From Knufia peltigerae (taxonomy: Eukaryota; Ascomycota; Eurotiomycetes; Chaetothyriales; Trichomeriaceae): a stretch of DNA of 23,461 nt. This document shows, in pieces, positions 1-9,540 of the stretch. The stretch covers positions 1-23,461 of the forward strand of contig JAPDRN010000242.1 in assembly GCA_030247855.1 (NCBI GenBank). Direction: 5' to 3'. The translations under genes were made by a program, and so were the position numbers. The notes beneath the pieces are model-generated. The model did not search any database. It worked only from the letters and a program-made list of their open reading frames with translations, and was not told where the DNA came from. Position 1 is the first letter of the stretch, and each line of letters starts with the position of its first letter.

Positions 1-77
<77 letters not shown>
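1..77. repeat. (AGT)n trinucleotide microsatellite
   Basis: Almost 26 uninterrupted AGT units run from the first base to 77, and the true length is cut by the window edge. It lies about 220 nt beyond the stop codon of the minus-strand CLIP gene, so it could be transcribed as an (ACT)n tract if that 3' UTR is long. A purine-rich stretch follows at about 124-146. Nothing else is recognisable in 78-300. Confidence 0.97.
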
Positions 78-300
78 ATGCGAGCAATGACTTTTCCCCG
101 AGGTATTATAGAGACAGAGTTGTAAAAGAAGAGAGAAGAAAAAAATACCACAAACTCTCTACCTTTCTCGAGATACTCGTTGATTTGAATGGTTTCATGT
201 ATAATCCAACTTTTCCTTTCCAAACACCCCCCACCACACCTCAATTACGGACGCATTAACATGACCTTTTTTCTTCTTATTATTATCCCGATGCTCCCCA

Positions 301-2718
301 CTAGAAAGCATCTTCCAGAGGACAATCGACCGAATCATGACCGTCCCTCTCACACAACGCGCACCATTTCTCAGGGTCGATCACACCACTGGTCCGGCCA
401 GCCAACATACCCGCTTGAATACCAGTGCCCTCGATCATGGCAGGTGCCGGAGCGGGAGAGGGACCAGGTGCTGCCGAAGATACGGGTGGCTCGTCCTTGG
501 CTGGAGGCGTGGGAGGTTTGTCGTCGTCTACAGGCTGTAGAGGTGGAGGAGGAGGTAAGGTGCCCGTGGGTGGCGGACTCGTAACGTTTGAAGCAGCACC
601 AGCAGAATTATTGTTATGTTTTCGACTGACCAAGGGTGCTGGTCGATCCGAGTCCGCTCCCGACAGGATCTGACTTTGATCGCCACTTCGTCTCAGGCCT
701 TCGCGGACAACGTCCTTTCCGCTTCTCTTGCCCAGACTACCCTGGGCCTTGTTGCTCTTACCAGGTCCAAACATGTTGGAGCAGCTCAAGATGTCATGGC
801 CACTCTCTTCACAGATTTCGCACCACAGGGGCGCACTCGAGCTGGAAATGTCCGTCACCCCATCGTCCATTTGATCGTGTTTAAGAGGGGATTGGCTTCG
901 TCGGTGGGAATCTTGCCAGTCGTGGGCATTGCCCTGTGGGCCAGAACTGCGTCCTAGGACAACGGTTCTTTGACTACCCGTGGTACCTGTGCTGAGGTGC
1001 TTTCGGTCCATATCTTCACTGTTTTCTCTGGAGTGTCCTCCTGGAGGTGACCGGATGGAGGTATGTAGACCGAATGCGGAACCTGGCATCGGAAACTTTG
1101 AGAGAGCAACGCTGTTTCTCAAATGCTTGACCTCGTTCGCAAGTTCCTCCTCATGCGCACTCTTCTGTTGCAGTAACATCTCGAGATCCCTGATCTGTTG
1201 TCGCATGCTTAATCTGTTCTCCTCCCCATCTTCTTCATCGGACGGCTTGTCCTTCCTCGTCAGTCCATTGGGCTTTGATCCGTTGATCTTGGGGGATTTG
1301 TCGTGGGCTTCGTTGAGACTTTGTATGATCGCTTTCAAACCTCTAATCTCATCGTCTTTTGCACCTAGTTGGACCTTGAGATCGTCGACGTCGCCCGCGG
1401 AATACCCATTGAGCTGTTCCTCAGTCTTTAAACGTTCTCGTTCTCGTCGCAACTCTGACCTCGATCTCTCGACCTCCCCCCTCAAGAACTCAACCTCCCC
1501 TCGCGCTTCGGCTTCTCCTCTCCTTGCATCCTCGAGGCCTTCTTCGAGCTCCTGCACAAGTTCTTCGAGCTGCTTAAGCTGTTGTGCAACGGACTCGACA
1601 TCCTCGCTTCGATCTTGGAGGTTTCTCACCTCTTCCAGCAGTTCGTCAACCCTCTTTTCGTAGACGCGTTCTGTCTCTGTGCTCGCCATTTCCAGTGTGT
1701 CAATAGTGCTTCTGAAATCAGCACGATTTACATCGAACTCTGCGGTGAGTAACTTGATCTTGTCGTTCTTCTCCCTTATGATTTCTCTGAGCTCGGTCAC
1801 ATCTCGAGGCAAATCATCATCTTCGTCGTCTCCACCATCTCTTTTTCCGGCCTCGAGGTTGGGTAGGAGTTTTTGTAATTCATTGAAACTGCTCTCCATC
1901 TCCGCAAAATTGGCGCCCTGATCACGCAGTTGCCGTCTCGCGACATTGAGCTCGTCATTCAATTCGCGAATCTTCTTTTCGTACTGCTCGACATCCACAC
2001 TCCGATTTGCATGGGGTGTCGGCGTGGGCGTATTGTCTCCTTCCCCAGAGCCCTCATCGAAACTTGACTCGGGGCCCAATGAGGGGCTTGTACCGCTACC
2101 CACACTGGACGTGTTTGTGCTGTGTCGTAAATTCTGGCTAAAAGTCGTCGTCGGCCGTCCTGTACTGGGACGATATCCTGGCCCACCATTGGTGCTCTTC
2201 CCGAGGCCCAACCCGATACCACTTGGTCGAGTCTTGGGTGTAGCCAGTGCCTTTCCGGTCGGTGTCACGGTCTTGCGGAGCGGGCTCGAAGGACGTGGTA
2301 GACTTTCCCTGCGCGCTGGGGGTTTCAGCGCTGGGCTTGCGGCGCCAGCCCTGACTCCTGGTCCTACCGACTGGCTGAAATTTGGTTTCGCGATGCCCGT
2401 CCCAGGCGTGCGACCACCTTGGTTGAAACTACTCAGGCGCGTGGGCGTTCCAGCGCCTGGGCTCGCACGGACACCTAGGCCGATTGTCTTTTTGACGGCC
2501 TTTTCTATGGGTAGAAAAATGCCTGATCCGGGTATGGTGGTTTTGAAGTAGAATCTTCCGTCAACCTCGCCAGAATTCTTGCCTCTGGGTGCGTACTCTG
2601 TCGCCAGTTGGACCCCTGCAAAGACGCCCTTCTTCCCAGTAACAGGTCCGATGAATTTGACGGTGCCGTGCATGTCGCCCGGCACCAGGACCGTGTCGCC
2701 TACGCTGAGACCGGCCAT
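301..2718 (-). CDS. clipA: CAP-Gly microtubule plus-end protein (CLIP-170/Tip1/ClipA homologue)
   Basis: This is an intronless gene for an 805-residue protein starting at an ATG. An N-terminal CAP-Gly domain (about residues 6-72) is followed by a Ser/Pro/Gly/Arg-rich basic linker, then long coiled coils (about 240-540), a second disordered region and a proline-rich stretch. Two C-x2-C-x4-H-x4-C zinc knuckles complete it, at C633/C636/H641/C646 and, at the extreme C-terminus, C786/C789/H794/C799. This order is the hallmark of CLIP-170, fission yeast Tip1 and Aspergillus ClipA. These proteins track growing microtubule ends and, through the zinc knuckles, contact dynein/dynactin regulators. The CAP-Gly signature reads GKNSG where GKNDG is canonical. 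Family assignment is firm; the exact cellular role is inferred from homologues. Confidence 0.93.
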   Translation of the reverse strand: MAGLSVGDTVLVPGDMHGTVKFIGPVTGKKGVFAGVQLATEYAPRGKNSGEVDGRFYFKTTIPGSGIFLPIEKAVKKTIGLGVRASPGAGTPTRLSSFNQGGRTPGTGIAKPNFSQSVGPGVRAGAASPALKPPARRESLPRPSSPLRKTVTPTGKALATPKTRPSGIGLGLGKSTNGGPGYRPSTGRPTTTFSQNLRHSTNTSSVGSGTSPSLGPESSFDEGSGEGDNTPTPTPHANRSVDVEQYEKKIRELNDELNVARRQLRDQGANFAEMESSFNELQKLLPNLEAGKRDGGDDEDDDLPRDVTELREIIREKNDKIKLLTAEFDVNRADFRSTIDTLEMASTETERVYEKRVDELLEEVRNLQDRSEDVESVAQQLKQLEELVQELEEGLEDARRGEAEARGEVEFLRGEVERSRSELRRERERLKTEEQLNGYSAGDVDDLKVQLGAKDDEIRGLKAIIQSLNEAHDKSPKINGSKPNGLTRKDKPSDEEDGEENRLSMRQQIRDLEMLLQQKSAHEEELANEVKHLRNSVALSKFPMPGSAFGLHTSIRSPPGGHSRENSEDMDRKHLSTGTTGSQRTVVLGRSSGPQGNAHDWQDSHRRSQSPLKHDQMDDGVTDISSSSAPLWCEICEESGHDILSCSNMFGPGKSNKAQGSLGKRSGKDVVREGLRRSGDQSQILSGADSDRPAPLVSRKHNNNSAGAASNVTSPPPTGTLPPPPPLQPVDDDKPPTPPAKDEPPVSSAAPGPSPAPAPAMIEGTGIQAGMLAGRTSGVIDPEKWCALCERDGHDSVDCPLEDAF

Positions 2719-3752
2719 GGTGAGTGTGTCCTTGGCTTTCCACTGGGGCTATGTATCTTGTCTAAATCTTGCAAGCGAAGTCTTCAGAAAGAGGTGTACA
2801 TGTGAATCGCAACGTTCGAAAGGAGGCAGCGCAGGATGAGACGATCATCGGTTGGGTATCGATTCGCATTGACGTGGGAGGCCGTGCGACGAGCGTGGTT
2901 TAGAGAGAGTAATTCCGAGCGGAAGAGTGTCTAATATGCGCGTCAAGTATGGAGGAGGATGGCAAGGAGGATTTTGGGTCGAATGGTCTCTGAAGTGATG
3001 GAGTCGTTGCGTAGTTACACGGGCATATACAAGTAAACAAAGGGACGCAACATGCTCAGCCAGCGGAAAGAAGCGTGGATGATGATTAGTGGTTGGTTGG
3101 AGTAACGAAGAGTTGCTCCTATAGAATCTTCAGAACACCTAACAACAAAGTCTAGTAGTCCATACACGTACAGTACCTCAATACCTATCAATTACTCCGT
3201 ACTCCGTACTTACTCCTCAAAAAAGGGACCCTTGCACATCTTTCGGGAGCATCGTGGCGCGTAAATTGTTTGACTCGCTTAAATGAAATCGAACCAAACA
3301 TGTGGCGTATCTTCACGGCTCTCTCGACAATTAAATCGCTCGCTCGCTCGCTCCATACGCCTGGTCACCACTACCGCTACCGAGACGATGTACTCCGTAC
3401 TGAAAAGGAGACGCGGATCTTCGGCTATGGGGGTTTTTTACGTCTTTTCATGAAATTGCACGCGCCACCCATCACACTCACGCCCTCAGCCTTGCCCATA
3501 TGGATCGAGAGATTCGAACATGAGAATTGGACGCCAATGCCTTTCCTGAGTGTCTCTGATTATACGGAGTACGAACCCATGAATCTGTATTGCATTTTCA
3601 TATATCGAGGTAAAGTAGCTCAGCCGCTACCAACAACAATATCCCCAACACCTGTCTGAAGCGCATTCTGAAAAGGTCCCTTGCATCCATACTTTTGCGT
3701 AGGTTGGTTTATTACCCCTACGACCAGACTACCGCCATCTCCGCAGTCTTCC
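2719..3752. other. Intergenic region between clipA (5' side) and ams1 (3' side)
   Basis: No convincing gene lies in this 1,034-nt stretch. It should hold the promoter and leader of the clipA gene and the 3' UTR of ams1. An open frame of 129 codons at 3270-3659 (+) has no recognisable domain and runs through simple repeats, including (CGCT)4 at 3337-3352, so I do not call it. Several TACTCCGTA-type words are present and are listed separately. Confidence 0.7.
3193..3572. repeat. Dispersed TACTCCGTA(C) words
   Basis: TACTCCGTACTCCGTACT occurs at 3193-3210, containing two overlapping copies and followed by a partial TTACTCC. A further TACTCCGTAC is at 3391-3400, and the reverse-complement form TACGGAGTAC is at 3563-3572. 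I recall similar words as abundant in intergenic DNA of several Eurotiomycete genomes, but their role is unknown to me. Confidence 0.7.
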
Positions 3753-6700
3753 CTATAGCTGGAGTCGGAAGGTGGCCACCTCAAACGGTCTCAGCTCAAT
3801 ATTGACGCTGATCTTGTTCTTCCCGGACATGGTCAAGCTCTCCAAGTCATCTTCGAGCACATTGGTCTTGTAGACCTTCTTGACCGGCAGAGTGGTCTCA
3901 ATCGTCCCTCGACTCTTGCCACCCATGCTCTCGTATATTCTCAAAATCACACTCTGTCCCGGGCGTTGAGTGAGCTCTCCGCGGGAAACGTCCTCATCAT
4001 CCTCGCCACGTTTAATGCAGTCCAACACCAGGGACCTGGCACCTGTAAGGTGAATTGCGTTGAACAATTCCTTGGGCCTGTCGTCGACCATGGAAACTAG
4101 CTTCATTGGGTGATTGAAGTTGTACGCTGCACGTACAGTGTTGGCGCTCAGAGCACCTTGGTGAGGCATGATGGCCCACTTGATGTGGTGGCGTCCCATG
4201 TCAGCGTGTGCATCCGGCGCTTTGGGTGCACGGATCAAGGACAGTCGCATGAGATTTCCACATGTTGCGAATCCATACTTCGAGTCGTTCAAGATCGAAA
4301 CACCGTAGTCAGCCTCCGACAAGTCAGCAAACTTGTGGCAGCAAACTTCAAATTTCGCCATGTCCCAACTAGGAACGCGTCAGCAACATCCGTAACAAGA
4401 TAAATAGCCACTTACCTGGTGTTATAATGGGTTGGACGTCGAATAATACCATACTGTGTCTCGTAGCTGGCTTCGGTGTTGACCACATCAACTGGGAATT
4501 CCACCTTCAGGAATTTCATGTTCTCACGCCATTCAACTTCGGCGTCGACAGACACATATCCGGTGTCACTATCACCGTCACACGCATCGAGGCTGATCGT
4601 TGTTTTCACCCAGCTATCTTTACTGACCTGCGTCTTGGTAGCAACACTGACGCGGTAAGGCCCGTCTTCAACAATTTCAGAGGCCTCCGACTTCAATTCC
4701 CTCCGAGACTCGAGGTGGAAAACTTCAACATCCCAGGCCTGCCAGTAGAGCGGTTTGTCATCGAAAATGACCAGCTGATTTGCTTTACCTCCTTTAGCAA
4801 TGACTTCACGATCCGCTTTGAGGTCGATCAGGGATGTGATCACACCGGCTTCCACTTTGACTTGGAATTTGCTGTTCTTCATCATGAAAACTCCCTTCTT
4901 AACCTCTTCTACAGAGGCAGAAGACTGGATGGCAGAGGCTGCGTGAGTCTTGACGGCGCCCTGTCCGCCCGAAACAAAGGTGTATCTCTTCTCTTGAGCC
5001 TTTGTTTGCGCCTGTGGGATGCGCACCAGTTCGGATCGTTTCCATGGGGCGGTGTTCACCGCGGCAAGCTCAGTGTTGGGTTTGAGATGTTGAGACAGGC
5101 CAAGCACGGTGAGAGCTTCTTCCTTGACCTTTGCACCGAGCTTCGCGTTGTGCGCATAAAGAGCGTCGGAGTCATCATAGCACATCTCTATCGAACTCCC
5201 GGGCAAGCAGTCGTGGAACTGGCAGAGGAGAACATTTTCCCACATCTCGTCAATCTCCTTCTTGGGGTACTTGTAGCTCTTGCTCTTCAAGCTGGCTAGG
5301 GTTGCTAGATACTCAATATCATGCAACATGATTTCTTGCTTGCGATTGTTCAACTTATTGTTGGCTTGTGTCGTATAAGTGCCACGATGTAACTCAAAGT
5401 ACAGTTCACCATACCAAGTGACAAACTGGGTACCGTCTGCGACCTTCTTTTCGAGATTGGCGAAGAAATCATCAACAGACTTGCCCATTTGCACGCGAGG
5501 CAAGAGACCAGTAGTGTCACTGAGTCCACGACACCTTCGCAGCTTTTCAAGCATGTCTCTTGTAGGGCCACCACCACCATCGCCTTTTCCAAAGACGAGC
5601 AGTGATGTATTGTCTTCATTCATACTCTTGTGCTGGGTCACACTGCGTCTGACATCTCCAAAGTGGGCATCTGCAGTATAGGTCTCACTTGGCGCCATGT
5701 GACAGATGACCTGGCTCCCATCCAAGCTTACCCAGTTGAACGTGGTGTGTGGGAAGTTATTGATGTTGTTCCAACTCAACTTTTGAGTAAAGAAACGTGA
5801 CATCCCAGCAAGACGACACAGCTGAGGCAACTGACTCGAATACCCAAAAGTATCCGGTAACCAGAATGTCTGGCATCTTTCGCCAAAGTTGCTCTCGAAG
5901 AAACGCTGGCCGTAGAGAAATTGTCTGACCAGTGACTCACCACTGGGCATGTTGGTGTCGTGTTCGACCCAGCTGCCGCCGATGGGCTGAAACTTCCCTT
6001 CCTTCACCTTTGATTTGACTCTGTCAAAAACGTAAGGGTAGTATTGTTTCAGCCACTTGTACTGCTGGGCTTGACTACACGCAAATCTGTGTTCTGGGTA
6101 TCGGTCCATCAGGTCACATTGATTGGACCAGCTTCTGGCGACTTTACGCTTCGTCTCCGCCCATGGCCAGAGCCAGCATGTGTCGATGTGGCAATGCCCG
6201 ATAGCATAGACGATGCTCTTCTCGTCCGAGTCATACACCTTTGAAGAATCGACGTTCTTTCCAATGTATTTCTGTGCGATCTGTCGACCTTTTTCGATCG
6301 ACTTTGTGGAACCGTTATCGGCAATGAAGATGTCCATGATCTGGTTGCACACTGAAAGCGCTTCGTGCTTCTCCCAGCTATCGCCTGGAAATTCCCTCGC
6401 AGCATCTCCAATGATCCAAAAGTCGACATACAGCCGGCGGGCAGGGAGGTTGACGTCAACAATCTGTGCCTTCGATAGCGTATAGTATTTGTTTGGATCT
6501 GGGGGCTGAATGCTGTCGCCTCCAGGGGCATTGCCGAACATGCCATTACATGCCATCTCGATATAGAAGATATGCTCTTTACCATCTCTCCAGCTCTCTG
6601 GAAGGATCCATTCCGTGCGGTCTCCGCCTCCAGTTAGGCCTTGCAGCGGGTTCCCATCATGTGTCCATACTAAGCCTTCATTGTTTGCATCCCAATGGAA

Positions 6701-7119
6701 TTCCAAATGCTCTCCGTCACACATGTCCTTCGGCACTGTGAGCTCAATCTTGAACCAATGAGTTGACCATGATGGGCCAAAGGATTCACCTCGGTGGGTA
6801 GGCCTGAACGCATGGGATGTTGCTTCTTTGAAGGTTGGCCGTGCAAGGTCGGGCGGAGAGTAGACGGAGAGCTTTACGTGCTCGTCGTCGTCGCACACAT
6901 TGTGGTAGAGTTTAGCAAGAAGGCTTTGGTTCTGGTATTGTCCGCCTGAGGTGAATTGTCTCAGACTGTTGGATCCGTCAGCGTATTTCTATCGGTGACA
7001 CCCTCCCCTAAAGACACTCACCGGTCTGTGTAGATATTCTCAATCTTCTTTCCAACAGGCTTCGCACTGAGAATGGGGTATTTGGACGTTGCCGGACGAG
7101 GCTCTCTCTCTCCTCCCAT
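3753..7119 (-). CDS. ams1: Vacuolar-type alpha-mannosidase, GH38 (Ams1)
   Basis: Three exons on the minus strand: 7119-7022, 6965-4416 and 4368-3753, separated by GT-AG introns of 56 nt (7021-6966) and 47 nt (4415-4369). The joined frame gives 1,087 residues, close to yeast Ams1 (1,083). Exon 1 restores the usual N-terminus, with IENIYTDRLRQF spanning the first junction. GH38 marks are present: HCHIDTCWLWPW with putative zinc ligands H292 and D294, the nucleophile Asp404 in WLPDTFGYS, and the late zinc histidine H617 in QFHDCLPGSS. There is no signal peptide, which fits Ams1, a soluble enzyme delivered from cytosol to vacuole by selective autophagy (Cvt) to trim free oligomannosides. The beta-sandwich C-terminal region continues across intron 2 (HYNTSWDMAKFEV). 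Family call is firm; vacuolar location is by homology. Confidence 0.95.
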
Positions 7120-7647
7120 GACTACCGACCTTGGTAGGGTGCTGCTCTGTATCTATGATAGGACGGGGACCGGGAGGTCTCACAAGGGAGATTTGGGGGC
7201 CTATTTGGGGGCCTATTTGGGATATGGACCAAATGCTATGCGTTGTGTCTGGATTTGACACAGTCGGCTTCAATGAAAATACAAGAAGGGAGTTATCAAG
7301 CTGGGCAACTCAAAACCTAAGTCGACACATCCATTGTTATCTCCCTGGAGGTCAGTCAGCAGTTGTTGTTTCATCGCAGCTGTACCTAAATGCGGGGTGT
7401 ATTCTCTTCTCCAACCCGGACGCCCATCGATGACGAGGCTGGGTCCATTCGGAGCTAATCCATATTCGGACTTCGGCGCCAACCTGACGCAGGCGAAGCT
7501 GCAAGGTACACAGGTACTCGTACGCAGAAGTGTCAGTCAGTCTAACAACCTCCTGTCTACTCTCTGTTTGCTTCCATATCCTCCTTTGATGTATGATTGA
7601 TCTATTGTGCGAGTGTCTCTCTATAAATAATGGACGTCTAATTGTCG
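7120..7647. other. Intergenic region: ams1 promoter side / 3' flank of the next minus-strand gene
   Basis: This 528-nt stretch has no supported gene. It should carry the promoter and leader of ams1, near 7120-7400, and the 3' UTR of the gene ending at 7648. It contains a short tandem repeat at 7191-7221. Small open frames on both strands here have no recognisable similarity and are treated as chance. Confidence 0.65.
7191..7221. repeat. 12-bp tandem repeat upstream of ams1
   Basis: The unit ATTTGGGGGCCT is present twice in direct succession (7191-7202, 7203-7214), followed by a partial third copy ATTTGGG (7215-7221). It lies 72-102 nt upstream of the ams1 start codon, inside its promoter or 5' leader. 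On the ams1 sense strand it reads CCCAAATAGGCCC. Confidence 0.9.
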
Positions 7648-9153
7648 CTAGATCCAAGATTCTCCTTCATCACCCATGAATGGATCTCCCAAATGCATCG
7701 CGCTCGTTTTCCGTGTTGGTCCAACCAGCACAATACTCTGCTTCAACATCCTTCGCCGCTTCTGGGATGTTCGTCCGGTCAGCTTCCGTCTGGCGCCCTC
7801 GAGGACCCCCACGAACTGACTCTGACCGTTTTGGTAGGCATTGCCCAAGTCGATGGACCTTCCTGCCTTGTGGTTGCGCTGTATCTTTGGTTGTTGTTGT
7901 TGCTTCTTCGTCATCTTTTTTGACCATATCTCTGCACCATAAACTTGGTAAGGTGTGGCTGGCTTTGCCAATTGTCTTGGTCGTGGCATTTCCTCTTCCT
8001 GGTAGTCTTGCAACACCGGACCCCGCTTAGACAGAGACAGCGTCCGCCATAAATGAGAAACGCCTTGCTGCAAGCTCGATCGGGGGCTATCACGTTCTGA
8101 TTTTTTCCTGGATGGAGTGTCTCCGGCCACAGCAGAATCATTGGTGGCAGGTTCAGGAAGAACATGTTCCTGTCCATGTGCATACTCACCTGAAACCATT
8201 CTCGGATCGAGGCTGGTCCGCTCCCATGGTCGATTTGATGCTGATACAGGACTCTGCACAAAGTCGTCATCCAGCCAAGACTTAGAGAGCCTGCTGTCAG
8301 GAGTATGGTGCTGTGGCCTCTCTTTGCCACTATCTCCAGGGCTGACACTCTGAATGCTGGATTGATTGTCCCAGTCATCGGACACAGGACTAGGTAGTTC
8401 CGAATCTACTGGTCCCGCTGGAGGAGGTAGCAGATCAGAATCATTGACATCCGATATGCTGCCGGACATTGCACTGGGGAGCGGAGGTGTACGGGAGATG
8501 ATGAGGGATAACTCGATAGGGGAAACTTGTGGTGAAGGAAGCGCCAAACTGTTATTCGCAACTTGACAATCGTGGTCTGGCGATGACGCAGACAAGGCAG
8601 ACTCCAATTCATTTCGTCGCTCTCGAAGGGATCTGGAAAACTCAATGAATGTCGGTGCCGCCTTGTTGCTCAGCGGGCCATCGTCTCCTGACAGAAGGGT
8701 AGGCTTTAGTGAAAAAACAGATGAGCTGTCGTCAGCTCCAGAAGTCCCCAGTGGGTTTGGAGATGGTGTTTTACTGACGCTGAGTCGTCTGATGAGTAGT
8801 GGGGCTATAGTATCTCGATACGCCTGTGGTTGATGCAAGGCTGGTAGGGCGGGAGTGTCGATCAATTCCTGCTGCCCATTGTACATGCGGATGATGTTGC
8901 TGATCGTTGTGTCATTGCTGTAAACACTAGATGATCGTCTTTTCTCGAACGGCTCAAGGGGTAAAGGTTTATCTCGGTCAGAAGGTGTGGATTTTGTTGA
9001 TCTACTCCGAGGTACATCGAGGAACAGACTGCTCTGAGATCTGGAAGCCGCAAGTTCCAAACCCTGTCTCTGTAGTTCAAGGAGCGCTTTCGACGGCGGT
9101 GGAGGAGTCATGAGCCTGCGGTGCGCCGATATAGGTCGAGAATTCATATCCAT
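7648..9153 (-). CDS. Hypothetical Ser/Pro-rich protein with basic C-terminal block
   Basis: A single open frame encodes 501 residues from the first ATG at 9153; another ATG follows two codons later at 9147. The frame is open further upstream to 9204, but without an ATG. Most of the protein is low-complexity and rich in Ser, Pro and charged residues, with many SP/TP sites, which suggests a disordered phosphoprotein. The C-terminal third differs: residues about 395-479 hold an aromatic/basic segment (PYQVYGAEIWSKKM), a short Gln run, then GVLEGARRKLTGR and KRRRMLKQS, which could be a nuclear localisation signal. I see no transmembrane segment or catalytic motif and do not recognise the family. 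Length and compositional coherence support a real gene. Confidence 0.75.
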   Translation of the reverse strand: MDMNSRPISAHRRLMTPPPPSKALLELQRQGLELAASRSQSSLFLDVPRSRSTKSTPSDRDKPLPLEPFEKRRSSSVYSNDTTISNIIRMYNGQQELIDTPALPALHQPQAYRDTIAPLLIRRLSVSKTPSPNPLGTSGADDSSSVFSLKPTLLSGDDGPLSNKAAPTFIEFSRSLRERRNELESALSASSPDHDCQVANNSLALPSPQVSPIELSLIISRTPPLPSAMSGSISDVNDSDLLPPPAGPVDSELPSPVSDDWDNQSSIQSVSPGDSGKERPQHHTPDSRLSKSWLDDDFVQSPVSASNRPWERTSLDPRMVSGEYAHGQEHVLPEPATNDSAVAGDTPSRKKSERDSPRSSLQQGVSHLWRTLSLSKRGPVLQDYQEEEMPRPRQLAKPATPYQVYGAEIWSKKMTKKQQQQPKIQRNHKAGRSIDLGNAYQNGQSQFVGVLEGARRKLTGRTSQKRRRMLKQSIVLVGPTRKTSAMHLGDPFMGDEGESWI

Positions 9154-9540
9154 GATTGTTCCGAGGACTCGACAGCGAGGGTCATGCTGATCCGAGTCAA
9201 TCAAGTGCTTGCTGCTCAGTAGAAGGGTTTCTTTCTAGTGATACATGATGCCTCTTTCAAAAGCCGAACACACTCTGGCCAGGGCATATTGTTGCAGAAG
9301 TGATACAGCAAAAAGAGGACAAAGAAGTCCGCTTTCAGCCACCACACCAACGAGCCCATTGTTCCCTTGGCACCCCATGGCAATGTAGACAACATCTTCA
9401 GGATGCCGAGGGTAAATGTTTCATCATCTGAAATTATAGTAAGGATGGTAGAGGATATTTTTGGGCTTATCGGAGCACCGAACCGCCCACATTCCAATGA
9501 CTACCGCATTCTCGAAATTCAAGTAAGATCAACGCAACCC
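9154..9540. other. Intergenic region between the hypothetical gene and the Nudix gene
   Basis: This 387-nt stretch lies between two minus-strand genes, so it holds the 3' UTR of the Nudix gene and the promoter and leader of the hypothetical gene. A 93-codon open frame at 9216-9497 (-) has a short hydrophobic run (FFVLFLLYHF) but no family resemblance. It could be an upstream open reading frame or chance, and I do not call it a gene. Confidence 0.6.

Noticed and set aside
980..2551. Plus-strand frames of about 200 codons opposite clipA
   Set aside because: They are Ser/Leu-rich mirror images of the coiled-coil and Ser/Pro coding sequence, without domains.
3270..3659. 129-codon plus-strand frame between clipA and ams1
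   Set aside because: No domain, runs through (CGCT)n and TACTCCGTA repeats, and its composition is unlike the neighbouring genes.
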